In this document: positions 1 to 6,816 of the stretch, piece after piece
Numbering within the stretch: the first letter of the stretch is position 1
Layout: each line of letters starts with the position of its first letter
Assembly: GCA_943325515.2 (NCBI GenBank)
Contig: CALPPS020000059.1
Coordinates: 1 to 15,971 of the forward strand
Direction: 5' to 3'
Length of the DNA stretch: 15,971 nt
Source of the DNA: Flavobacterium psychrophilum
GTDB taxonomy: Bacteria; Bacteroidota; Bacteroidia; Flavobacteriales; Flavobacteriaceae
Notes under the pieces: model-generated
Seen by the model: only the letters and a program-made list of their open reading frames with translations
The model's database searches: none
What the model was told of the DNA's origin: nothing
Made by a program: the position numbers and the translations under genes

Positions 1-165
1 GACCGCTTGGGTAAATTATTGAAACAAATAAGTTCTAGTAGTGCAGGTTGGGACGGAACCTTTAACGGAAGTCCATTACCATCAGATGATTATTGGTTTA
101 CAGTAGATTACGAAGAAACAAATTTAGGAAAACAATTTAAGTCCCATTTCTCATTAAAAAGATAA
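1..165 (+). CDS. C-terminal end of a secreted protein with a T9SS type B sorting domain (5' part outside window)
   Basis: Only the last 54 codons are present. They are open in frame 1 from the first base and stop with TAA at 163-165. The residues match the gliding-motility-associated C-terminal (type B) sorting domain: an opening D-R-L-G-K-L-L-K, then a G-W-D-G-T-F-N-G turn, P-L-P-S-D-D-Y-W-F, and a basic end F-S-L-K-R. In this family the domain directs a periplasmic precursor through the type IX secretion system to the cell surface or medium. The next gene, a PorP/SprF protein, starts 5 nt after the stop, the usual arrangement for a type B cargo and its dedicated outer-membrane partner. The functional part of the protein lies upstream of the window, so its role (adhesin or other large surface protein) cannot be judged. 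Confidence 0.88.
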   Translation, partial: DRLGKLLKQISSSSAGWDGTFNGSPLPSDDYWFTVDYEETNLGKQFKSHFSLKR

Positions 166-170
166 TTGCA

Positions 171-1169
171 ATGAATTTTAGTAAATTTTATTTATTAGTA
201 TTGCTATTTGTAGTACAATTTTCAAATTCACAAGAAGGATTACCTGTTTACTCTGATTATTTATCAGATAATTATTATTTATTACATCCTTCAATGGCTG
301 GTGCCGCCAATTGCGCAAAACTTAGACTTACTGGTAGGCAACAATGGTTTGGGCAACAAGATGCACCATCACTGCAGACATTGAGTTTTAATGGCTCATT
401 AGGAGAGAGATCAGGAGCAGGGATTATTGTTTTTAATGATAAAAATGGTTATCATTCTCAAACAGGTATGAAATTGACTTATGCACATCACCTCATGTTT
501 TCGAGAGATTATATTGATTTAAATCAGCTTTCATTTGGAATGAGTGCTGGATTTATTCAAAGTAATTTAGATGAAAGTACTTTTTACACAAATGATCCAT
601 CTTATGATCCAAATGTTTTCGGGTCTATTCAAAGGGCATCTTATTTCAATTTAGATATTGGTGCTTCCTATAATTTTCTTGATTTTTATGCTCACGTTAC
701 TGTAAAAAATGCTTTGGCTAGTGATAGAAAATTGTATACAGATAGAGAACCAGTTAATTTGCGAAGATTTATCTTAAATGCAGGATATACTTTTGGAGAT
801 ACTGAAACTGTACAATGGGAACCATCTTTTATGTTTCAATTAGTCTCGCAAACTCAAGAAAAAACAGTTGATTTAAACATTAAAGCTTATAAAGATTTAG
901 AGTTTGGAAAATTATGGGGTGGATTATCCTACAGAAGAAGTCTTGATGGAGCTCAATATGTAGAAGGTAATACTGTTGCAGATCAAAATCTACAGTATGT
1001 TACTCCAATTATTGGAATTAATTTTAAAAACTACATGTTCTCTTATACCTATTCACATTTATTAGGAACTGTTAAATTTGACTCAGGTGGTTTTCATCAA
1101 GTAACTTTAGGGATAAATTTATTCTGCAAAGCTGAAAAGTACCATTGTAATTGTCCTGCTATTAATTAA
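171..1169 (+). CDS. PorP/SprF family type IX secretion outer-membrane protein
   Basis: 332 aa. Residues 1-20 form a signal peptide (basic start, leucine/valine-rich core, ending S-N-S-Q). The mature start reads L-P-V-Y-S-D-Y, followed by an N-Y-Y-L-L-H-P-S-M-A-G-A segment and R-L-T-G-R-Q-Q-W, both typical of the N-terminus of PorP/SprF proteins. The rest alternates hydrophobic and polar residues with many aromatics and glycines, as expected for an outer-membrane beta-barrel. The C-terminus is cysteine-rich (C-K-A-E-K-Y-H-C-N-C). Family members act with T9SS, and SprF-like paralogues are needed for secretion of the type B cargo encoded beside them. Here the ATG is 5 nt after a type B cargo stop codon, so co-transcription and partnership are likely. 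Which paralogue this is (sprF or another) cannot be decided without the cargo's main body. Confidence 0.9.
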   Translation: MNFSKFYLLVLLFVVQFSNSQEGLPVYSDYLSDNYYLLHPSMAGAANCAKLRLTGRQQWFGQQDAPSLQTLSFNGSLGERSGAGIIVFNDKNGYHSQTGMKLTYAHHLMFSRDYIDLNQLSFGMSAGFIQSNLDESTFYTNDPSYDPNVFGSIQRASYFNLDIGASYNFLDFYAHVTVKNALASDRKLYTDREPVNLRRFILNAGYTFGDTETVQWEPSFMFQLVSQTQEKTVDLNIKAYKDLEFGKLWGGLSYRRSLDGAQYVEGNTVADQNLQYVTPIIGINFKNYMFSYTYSHLLGTVKFDSGGFHQVTLGINLFCKAEKYHCNCPAIN

Positions 1170-1180
1170 TTTAAATAGAT

Positions 1181-1208
1181 GTCCCGAAAATTTCGGGACA
1201 AATTTTTT
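1181..1208 (+). terminator. Terminator-like hairpin with T tract after the porP/sprF gene
   Basis: Perfect inverted repeat: GTCCCGAA at 1181-1188 pairs with TTCGGGAC at 1192-1199 around a 3-nt loop, and T6 follows at 1203-1208. It lies 11 nt after the porP/sprF stop and ends directly against the proposed ATG of the next gene at 1209. It fits rho-independent termination of the T9SS pair. With no visible promoter after it, partial read-through into the next gene is also possible. Confidence 0.75.
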
Positions 1209-1724
1209 ATGGTTATAAAATCAGTAAACGGTAAACATCCTCAAATCCCTCTAGACTGTTATGTATCAGAAAACGCAACTATTGTTGGTGATGTCACTTT
1301 GGGTAAATCTTGTAGTGTATGGTTTAATGCTGTTTTACGTGGTGATGTGCATTTTATAAAAATAGGGGATAAAGTCAATATTCAAGATGGTGCAATTATT
1401 CATTGTACTTATCAAAAACATCCAACTGAGATTGGAAATAATGTTTCCATTGGACATAATGCTATTGTTCATGGTTGTAAAATTAAAGACAATGTCCTAA
1501 TTGGAATGGGTGCAATTGTTATGGATAATTGTATAATTGAAAGCAATTCAATAATAGCGGCTGGAGCTGTTGTTACTCAAAACACAGTTGTTGAATCAGG
1601 GACAATTTATGCTGGGATTCCAGCCAAAAAAGTAAAAGATATAAATCAGTCTGATTTTGCTGGAGAAATTGAACGTATATCAAATAATTACGTGATGTAC
1701 TCTGGTTGGTACAAAGAAGAATAG
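1209..1724 (+). CDS. Gamma carbonic anhydrase family protein (hexapeptide-repeat trimer)
   Basis: 171 aa from the ATG at 1209. An in-frame upstream ATG at 1179 would add ten residues encoded by the terminator hairpin and T tract. The family normally begins close to (M)-I-K-x-V-N-G-K-x-P-Q, which matches the 1209 start. Imperfect hexapeptide repeats of the left-handed beta-helix run from about residue 19 to 145 (I-V-G-D-V, V-W-F-N-A-V-L-R-G-D, V-N-I-Q-D-G, V-S-I-G-H-N). The three histidines expected to bind metal are visible at 65, 83 and 88, with R44, D46 and Q59 in the usual active-site context. Homologues are cytoplasmic trimers; some hydrate CO2 and others have unproven activity, so carbonic anhydrase activity is inferred. 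The stop is 1 nt from that of the convergent murI gene. Confidence 0.9.
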   Translation: MVIKSVNGKHPQIPLDCYVSENATIVGDVTLGKSCSVWFNAVLRGDVHFIKIGDKVNIQDGAIIHCTYQKHPTEIGNNVSIGHNAIVHGCKIKDNVLIGMGAIVMDNCIIESNSIIAAGAVVTQNTVVESGTIYAGIPAKKVKDINQSDFAGEIERISNNYVMYSGWYKEE

Positions 1725-1725
1725 T

Positions 1726-2505
1726 TTAAAAATCTTCTGCCATTATTTGATAATTATTTTTTAAAATAGCTCTTAAAACTTTTGGATTTGAATTAGTATA
1801 AAAAACTGATTTTCCTTTCTTTAATTGAGAATTTAACCCAATGCTTTCTAATAATACTTTTTTAGTTTGCCTCGCAACTGCTTCTCCCGAGTCTATTATT
1901 CTTATTTCTTTTGGGAGAATCTTTTTTATTTGAGGGATGAGATAAGGATAATGACTGCAACCTAAAACTAAATAATCAATATTTGCTTCTATCATAGGTT
2001 CCAAATAATTGTGCAATAGTTTATTCATTTCAGGAGAGTTGATTTCTCCATTTTCAATTAGTGGCACTAATCCGTGACCTATTTGTTCAATTATTTTTGT
2101 GTTTTGGAATTGTTCTAGAGTTTGATGGAATAATTCACTATTTAGTGTTCCTTGAGTAGCAAGAATGCCAATTTTTTTAGTTTTTGAATGTAATGCAGCA
2201 GGTTTTATAGCAGGTTCAATTCCTATAAAAGAGATAGCATATCTAGCTCTTAATTCTTTGATGGCATTTGTTGTTGCCGTATTGCAGGCAACTATAATAA
2301 TTTTACAATTTTGATTTAAAAGAAACTCAGTATTCTTAATGCTAAGTGCGATAATTTCATCTTTAGATTTCTGGCCATAAGGAGCATTTTTACTATCAGC
2401 AAGATAAATTGTGTCTTCACAGGGAAGCAATTCATCTATTTCCTTCCAAATGGATGTTCCACCAATGCCTGAGTCAAAAAGTCCTATGGGATTATTATTT
2501 GTCAT
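1726..2505 (-). CDS. murI: Glutamate racemase
   Basis: 259 aa, close to the usual family length. It interconverts L- and D-glutamate in the cytoplasm and supplies D-Glu for peptidoglycan stem peptides. The N-terminal signature G-L-F-D-S-G-I-G-G lies at residues 8-16 (D11 in the substrate site). The first catalytic cysteine is C74 in V-A-C-N-T-A-T, and the second is C183 in L-G-C-S-H-Y-P. A-P-Y-G at 41-44 and the T-Q-G-T segment near 117-120 are also conserved. The ATG at 2505 gives a complete N-terminus. The gene follows the ompH genes on the same strand but is separated by a strong intrinsic terminator, so it probably has its own promoter; an exact TAnnTTTG box ends 5 nt before the ATG. Confidence 0.96.
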   Translation of the reverse strand: MTNNNPIGLFDSGIGGTSIWKEIDELLPCEDTIYLADSKNAPYGQKSKDEIIALSIKNTEFLLNQNCKIIIVACNTATTNAIKELRARYAISFIGIEPAIKPAALHSKTKKIGILATQGTLNSELFHQTLEQFQNTKIIEQIGHGLVPLIENGEINSPEMNKLLHNYLEPMIEANIDYLVLGCSHYPYLIPQIKKILPKEIRIIDSGEAVARQTKKVLLESIGLNSQLKKGKSVFYTNSNPKVLRAILKNNYQIMAEDF

Positions 2506-2510
2506 ATAAA

Positions 2511-2518
2511 CAAAAGTA
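2511..2518 (-). promoter_or_regulatory. Candidate -7 box of the murI promoter (TACTTTTG)
   Basis: Read on the minus strand, 2518 to 2511 is TACTTTTG, an exact match to the Bacteroidota -7 consensus TAnnTTTG. It ends 5 nt before the murI ATG, which would place the transcript start at or within a few bases of the start codon (a leaderless or near-leaderless mRNA). No TTG lies at the usual 17-23-nt distance upstream; the nearest is at about 13 nt, inside the terminator arm. Moderate to weak support. Confidence 0.4.
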
Positions 2519-2551
2519 AAAAAAAACTGCTCAAGTAGTTGAGCAGTTTTT
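2518..2551 (-). terminator. Strong rho-independent terminator after the ompH genes
   Basis: Perfect 13-bp inverted repeat: 2522-2534 pairs with 2539-2551 around a 4-nt loop (GTAG). The core is ACTGCTCAA/TTGAGCAGT. On the minus strand the stem runs directly into a T9 tract (complement of 2518-2526). The plus strand also has T5, so it may work in both directions. It would end the bamA-ompH-ompH transcript before murI. Confidence 0.88.
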
Positions 2552-2586
2552 AATATAATTCTTAAAGAATCTAAAACAAGTTCAGA

Positions 2587-3087
2587 TTAAAATCCTAAAT
2601 CTTTTTTTACATCAGCAGTTAAATCAGGACCATCTGATAATAGTAAGTCAGCGATATTGAATACATATTGGTAACCTTTTGCTTTTCCAACTTTTGCGAT
2701 AGAAGCTTTAATTTTATCCATTAATGGTTTCACTAAATCAGCTTCTTTCTTTTGCAATTCTTTTTGAGCATTATCTCTGTAATCTTGTATACGTTTAATC
2801 AAATCTTGTACTTCAGTTTGACGTGTTTGATTTACAGCATCTCCAACTGTTGCAGCTTCTTGGTCGTACTTTTTAATTTTGTTTTGGTATTCCTCTGCCA
2901 TTGTTTTGTATTCTGTATCATAAGTAGCACTCAATTTCTCTAATTGTTTTTGAGCATCCATCATTGCTGGCATTTTAGAAATTAGTTCATTTACATCTAC
3001 GTGTGCAGTTTTAGCTTGAGCATTGATAGTATTACTTGTTCCTAAAAACAATACAGTAGCTATTAGTAATGATTTTAATCGTTTCAT
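2587..3087 (-). CDS. OmpH/Skp-family periplasmic chaperone (downstream copy)
   Basis: 166 aa. Residues 1-23 are a signal peptide (M-K-R-L-K-S, hydrophobic core, cleavage after I-N-A). The mature part begins with the family's short beta strand (A-K-T-A-H-V-D-V-N-E-L-I) and continues as a long charged alpha-helical coiled coil at about 40-130, rich in K, E and Q. It closes with L-V-K-P-L-M-D-K-I, A-K-A-K-G-Y-Q-Y-V-F-N and a short strand, the usual return to the Skp body. Skp proteins form a trimer with tentacle-like helices that hold unfolded outer-membrane proteins in the periplasm and deliver them to BamA. This is the second of two ompH genes immediately after bamA, 43 nt beyond the longer copy, and it is of normal Skp length. 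Confidence 0.93.
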   Translation of the reverse strand: MKRLKSLLIATVLFLGTSNTINAQAKTAHVDVNELISKMPAMMDAQKQLEKLSATYDTEYKTMAEEYQNKIKKYDQEAATVGDAVNQTRQTEVQDLIKRIQDYRDNAQKELQKKEADLVKPLMDKIKASIAKVGKAKGYQYVFNIADLLLSDGPDLTADVKKDLGF

Positions 3088-3130
3088 TTTTAAAAGTATT
3101 AATTAATTATTTGTTAGTATTTATTTTTAT

Positions 3131-4105
3131 TTATTTTGTTTTCTCTTCTTTTGCTTTTTTAGCAGCTTCTCTATCCTCTAAAGCTTTTTTTCTTTTATCT
3201 TCTATAGCCTTTTTTCTGTCTTCAATTGCTTTTGCTCTTGCAGCCGCTTTTGCTTCTTTTGAATTTACAACAGTTGTTGAATCTGTTGTTTTATTATTTT
3301 CTTTGGAAGTTGTTGAATCTGTTGTTTTTTCATTAACAGGAACCGTGCCATTTTTTTTGGCTGCTTTTGCATCTAATAATTCTTTTCTTTTAGCATCTTG
3401 TTCTGCTTTTTTTGCAATGGCGGCCTCTTTTTTATCGGCAACAGCTTTTTCACGAGCTAATTTTTTTTCTTCAAGAATTCTTTTTCTTTCTGCTAATGCG
3501 GGGTTCTCATCTGCAACATCTTCTTGGTATTCTTTTTTCTCTTGTTCTTTAAGCTCTTTTTTGCTTAGTTGTTCTCTTTTTTCAGCTCTTGTAATTACTC
3601 TTAGAACTTGGTCACTTATATCATATCTTTTAGCTGCAAAAAGCATTGTCAAATCTGATGTTTTATCAAAAATATAATCATATTTTTTTACTTCAGCTAT
3701 ATCTTGCACTGCTGTAAAAACCTGATCTTGTATAGGTTTGACTAGAACTGCTTTTTGAGTTATTAAATCACCATTTGGCCCAAATTTTTTCTGTTGAAAA
3801 TCTAAAAGTTCATCTACTTGAAATTTAATTTCTTCTTCTCGCTCTTCTATTAATTCTTTAGTCAAAAGTGCTTTTTCGGTTTTTAAAGCATCGTTTAGTT
3901 TTGCAATTTCAATTTTTTTAGCCTCAATATCTTGTTTCCATTTTTGAGCTTTTTGTTCTAATTGATTTTTTGCTTCTGAATAATCAGGCACATTTTGTAG
4001 AATATATTCCATGTCAATGTAGCCAATTTTTATCCCTCTTGATTGACCAGTAGCTTTAAAACCAAAAGATAAAAGCAGTATAGATATTGCGAAATATTTT
4101 TTCAT
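3131..4105 (-). CDS. OmpH/Skp-family periplasmic protein with a long charged C-terminal extension
   Basis: 324 aa, about twice the length of a standard Skp. Residues 1-20 are a signal peptide (M-K-K-Y-F, hydrophobic core, ending A-T-G-Q). Residues about 22-180 form an OmpH domain: strand I-K-I-G-Y-I-D-M-E-Y-I-L, coiled-coil tentacles, V-L-V-K-P-I-Q-D-Q-V, and the closing K-K-Y-D-Y-I-F-D. Residues about 180-324 are an extension extremely rich in K, E and A, predicted to be helical or disordered, interrupted by an S/T/N stretch with two copies of K-T-T-D-S-T-T. Its role is probably OMP chaperoning with BamA; what the extension does is unknown. The gene starts 34 nt after bamA, with a TAnnTTTG box in the gap. 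A hydrophobic reading frame on the opposite strand is a compositional shadow. Confidence 0.9.
   Translation of the reverse strand: MKKYFAISILLLSFGFKATGQSRGIKIGYIDMEYILQNVPDYSEAKNQLEQKAQKWKQDIEAKKIEIAKLNDALKTEKALLTKELIEEREEEIKFQVDELLDFQQKKFGPNGDLITQKAVLVKPIQDQVFTAVQDIAEVKKYDYIFDKTSDLTMLFAAKRYDISDQVLRVITRAEKREQLSKKELKEQEKKEYQEDVADENPALAERKRILEEKKLAREKAVADKKEAAIAKKAEQDAKRKELLDAKAAKKNGTVPVNEKTTDSTTSKENNKTTDSTTVVNSKEAKAAARAKAIEDRKKAIEDKRKKALEDREAAKKAKEEKTK
3273..3328 (-). repeat. In-frame 20-bp direct repeat inside the long ompH gene
   Basis: A 20-bp word occurs exactly at 3273-3292 and again at 3309-3328, a 36-bp period (12 codons). It encodes the repeated K-T-T-D-S-T-T of the linker in the C-terminal extension. 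This looks like a short in-frame duplication within a low-complexity linker and may vary in copy number between strains. Confidence 0.75.
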
Positions 4106-4130
4106 ACGATTATGATTTAGAAATAGGTAT

Positions 4131-4138
4131 CAAATATA
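4131..4138 (-). promoter_or_regulatory. Candidate -7 box ahead of the long ompH gene (TATATTTG)
   Basis: On the minus strand, 4138 to 4131 reads TATATTTG, matching TAnnTTTG. It sits in the 34-nt gap between the bamA stop and the ompH ATG, 25 nt before the ATG. A TTG lies 15 nt upstream (complement of 4154-4156), slightly closer than the usual 17-23 nt. It would let the chaperone genes be transcribed independently of bamA. Confidence 0.45.
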
Positions 4139-4139
4139 A

Positions 4140-6809
4140 TTAAAATTGTTGACCAATTATAAAATGAGTTTCCCAACCATTTGGATTTGTAAATCCAGGA
4201 ACGGCATCAAAACCATGTGCAAAATCTATTCCAAGTAATCCGAAGGCAGGCATAAATATTCTAATACCGAAACCTGCTGATCGTTGTAATACAAATGGAT
4301 TATATTCTTTAAAGGTGTCATAAGACGAACCAGCTTCTAAGAATGTTAAAGCATATATTGAGGCGGCTGCTTTTAATGTAATGGGATATCTAAGTTCCAA
4401 GGAGAATTTGTTGTAAACTGTTGCTCCATCTTGTTTAGATAAAGATTGGTTTGGATAACCTCTTAATTGTACAACTTCTCTTCCATCTAATGAGAAGTTA
4501 GCTAAACCATCACCACCTAAGAAGAATCTTTCAAATGGGACCAATCCTCTTCCGCTGTTGTATGCTCCTAAATAACCAAATTCACCAAGAGTTCTCAAAA
4601 CTAATTTGCCTGCTAATTTTGTGTACCAATCTGCTTTAAATTTAATTTTATAATACTCTAACCATTTGAATTTTTCTTGATCTACTTTTCCTCTATTCAC
4701 ATCAGCATCTTGAAAATTAGCGTCATCAACTCTAACAATTCCAGTAACACCATTTATAGTTGTTGTTTTGATTAAATCTCCATCATTAATATAAACGTTG
4801 TCAATACCAAAATTCTGATTGGGATTATCAGATGCTATATACGTTTGTTTGTATTCCTTCAGATTTTCTAAATTTCCATAATTTATTCCGTTAAACATGG
4901 AGTAAGGAACGGTTAATTTTGCAGTAACATTAAATTCAGAACCTGATGTTGGGAATATTGGGTTTACACCTTTATTATTTCTACTTAGCCCAAAGGTAAA
5001 AGCTAAATTTCTTGAAGCCCCATCACCAAATGTAAATAAACCAGTGTTGTAATTGTGTAAATCATAATATTGAAAACTTACAGTATTCGAAAACACAAAA
5101 AAGTCATCTGGAACAGTTAATCTTTTTGCATAACCTATAGATAATGATGTAATGTTAAAACTCTTAGTTCTATCCACATTAGTTGATCTTCCCGAGTATA
5201 AAAATTGTTTACTATGAGATAAAGAGGTAGAAAATTGAATTGGTTTTTTTCCTCCTAACCATGGTTCAGAAAAGGATAAACTATAAGTTTGGAAAAATGA
5301 ACTAGCTTGTAATCTCAGGGCTACTTTTTGCCCATCACCCATCGGTAAAGGTTTATAAGCTTCTTTGTTAAACATATTTCTTGCAGAGAAATTATTAAAA
5401 GACAACCCTAGAGTTCCTATAAATCCACCACCTCCATAACCTCCTTGAAGTTCAATTTGACTAGATCCTTTTTCAACCACATTGTATTCAATATCAACAG
5501 TTCCAGCAGCTGGATCGACATTTTTGAATTTAGGGTCTATAGCTTCTGGGTCAAAGAAACCTAGTTGTCCTATTTCACGGATTGTTCTCACCAAATCTTC
5601 TTTGCTATACTTTTGTCCTGGTTGGGTTCTTAACTCTCTATAGATTACTCTATCATTTGTTTTATCATTACCAACAACAGTAATGTTATTAAAATAGGCA
5701 ATAGGGCCTTCAGTAACTCTAATCTCAAAATCAATGGTATCATTAACAGTTTTCACTTCAACTGCATTGATATTTGAAAACAAATAACCATTATTTTGAT
5801 ATAAATTGGTGATATCTTCACCATCAGGTTTATTCTTATCAGCAATTCTTTTTTCTAGCAATACACCATTATAGGTATCTCCTTTTTTTATGCCTAAAAC
5901 TCTGTTTAATAATTGGTCTGAATAGACAGAGTTTCCGAGGAATTTAATATTGCCAAAATGGTATTTTCTTCCTTCTTCAACTTTAATAGTAATGGCTATT
6001 TTGGATTTAGTAGCATTTAAAAATACAGAATCTTCTACAATTCTTGCATCTCTATATCCTCTTTCTTTATAGTTATCAATTAATGTTGTTAAATCCTCTT
6101 TATATTTGTCTTTAATGAATTTTGAAGCTTTGAAAATCCTAATAGGATTAATTTGTTTCGTGTTTTTCATGGTTTTTCTCAGCTTAGCATCTGAGAATTT
6201 TTCATTGCCTTCAAAAGTAATTCTTGAAATTTTTAATTTATCTCCTTTATCAACATTCACAAGCATCTTTACTTGGTTTCCCTCCGTAGTATCAGCAATT
6301 GTTTTTATAAAAACTTTAGTATTGAAATAACCATCTTTTTTATATTTATTTTCAATATAATTTTTGGTGGTTGTAATTAGGTTTTCGTTTACTATTTTGC
6401 CCTTAGTTAAGCCGTTATCTTTGATTAAATCTTCAGTTTTAGATTTTTTAACACCTTGAAATTTTACTTCATTAAGCTTTGGTAATTCAGCAATATCTAA
6501 ATCCATCCAAATACTGTCACCTTCAATTTTGCTGGCATAAAAATCAATATCACTAAACAGACCAAGTTTTCCTAGTTTCTTTATAGCATTACTTATTTCT
6601 TCACCTGGCACAGTTATCTGTTGTCCTTTCTCTAAACCAGCAAATGTTACAACTGTTTGTTGATTAAAACTGATTTTGCCGTTTACTTTAACGTCTGCTA
6701 ATATGTATTTTTTACCCTGATCAAATGGAATTCTATCTTGGGCTTGTATTTGAAAAAAACTCCCTAATAATAATAGTATTAGAAATGTTTTTAAAGTATT
6801 GATATGCAC
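4140..6809 (-). CDS. bamA: Outer-membrane protein assembly factor BamA (Omp85 family)
   Basis: 889 aa from a GTG at 6809. The central, essential subunit of the BAM complex, it folds and inserts beta-barrel proteins into the outer membrane. Residues 1-24 form a signal peptide (H-I-N-T-L-K-T-F, L4 core, ending I-Q-A-Q). Five POTRA repeats fill about residues 30-450, recognisable by their repeated G-(Y/F)-F and V-x-G/F-x-G-N turns. The barrel follows from Q-L-Q-G-G-Y-type strands, with the Omp85 L-R-G-Y motif at 782-785. The last residue is phenylalanine (I-I-G-Q-Q-F), a standard barrel signal. No in-frame ATG fits the signal peptide: the ATG at 6941 is 125 nt inside uppS. GTG 6809 lies 7 nt after the uppS stop; GTG 6833 (overlapping uppS) is the alternative. 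Translation is probably coupled to uppS. Confidence 0.95.
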   Translation of the reverse strand: MHINTLKTFLILLLLGSFFQIQAQDRIPFDQGKKYILADVKVNGKISFNQQTVVTFAGLEKGQQITVPGEEISNAIKKLGKLGLFSDIDFYASKIEGDSIWMDLDIAELPKLNEVKFQGVKKSKTEDLIKDNGLTKGKIVNENLITTTKNYIENKYKKDGYFNTKVFIKTIADTTEGNQVKMLVNVDKGDKLKISRITFEGNEKFSDAKLRKTMKNTKQINPIRIFKASKFIKDKYKEDLTTLIDNYKERGYRDARIVEDSVFLNATKSKIAITIKVEEGRKYHFGNIKFLGNSVYSDQLLNRVLGIKKGDTYNGVLLEKRIADKNKPDGEDITNLYQNNGYLFSNINAVEVKTVNDTIDFEIRVTEGPIAYFNNITVVGNDKTNDRVIYRELRTQPGQKYSKEDLVRTIREIGQLGFFDPEAIDPKFKNVDPAAGTVDIEYNVVEKGSSQIELQGGYGGGGFIGTLGLSFNNFSARNMFNKEAYKPLPMGDGQKVALRLQASSFFQTYSLSFSEPWLGGKKPIQFSTSLSHSKQFLYSGRSTNVDRTKSFNITSLSIGYAKRLTVPDDFFVFSNTVSFQYYDLHNYNTGLFTFGDGASRNLAFTFGLSRNNKGVNPIFPTSGSEFNVTAKLTVPYSMFNGINYGNLENLKEYKQTYIASDNPNQNFGIDNVYINDGDLIKTTTINGVTGIVRVDDANFQDADVNRGKVDQEKFKWLEYYKIKFKADWYTKLAGKLVLRTLGEFGYLGAYNSGRGLVPFERFFLGGDGLANFSLDGREVVQLRGYPNQSLSKQDGATVYNKFSLELRYPITLKAAASIYALTFLEAGSSYDTFKEYNPFVLQRSAGFGIRIFMPAFGLLGIDFAHGFDAVPGFTNPNGWETHFIIGQQF

Positions 6810-6816
6810 GGAAATG

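Noticed and set aside
3069..3677. 202-codon hydrophobic open frame on the plus strand
   Set aside because: It is antisense to the two ompH genes. Complement of K/E/A-rich codons gives a phenylalanine/serine/leucine-rich frame, and it has no family resemblance.
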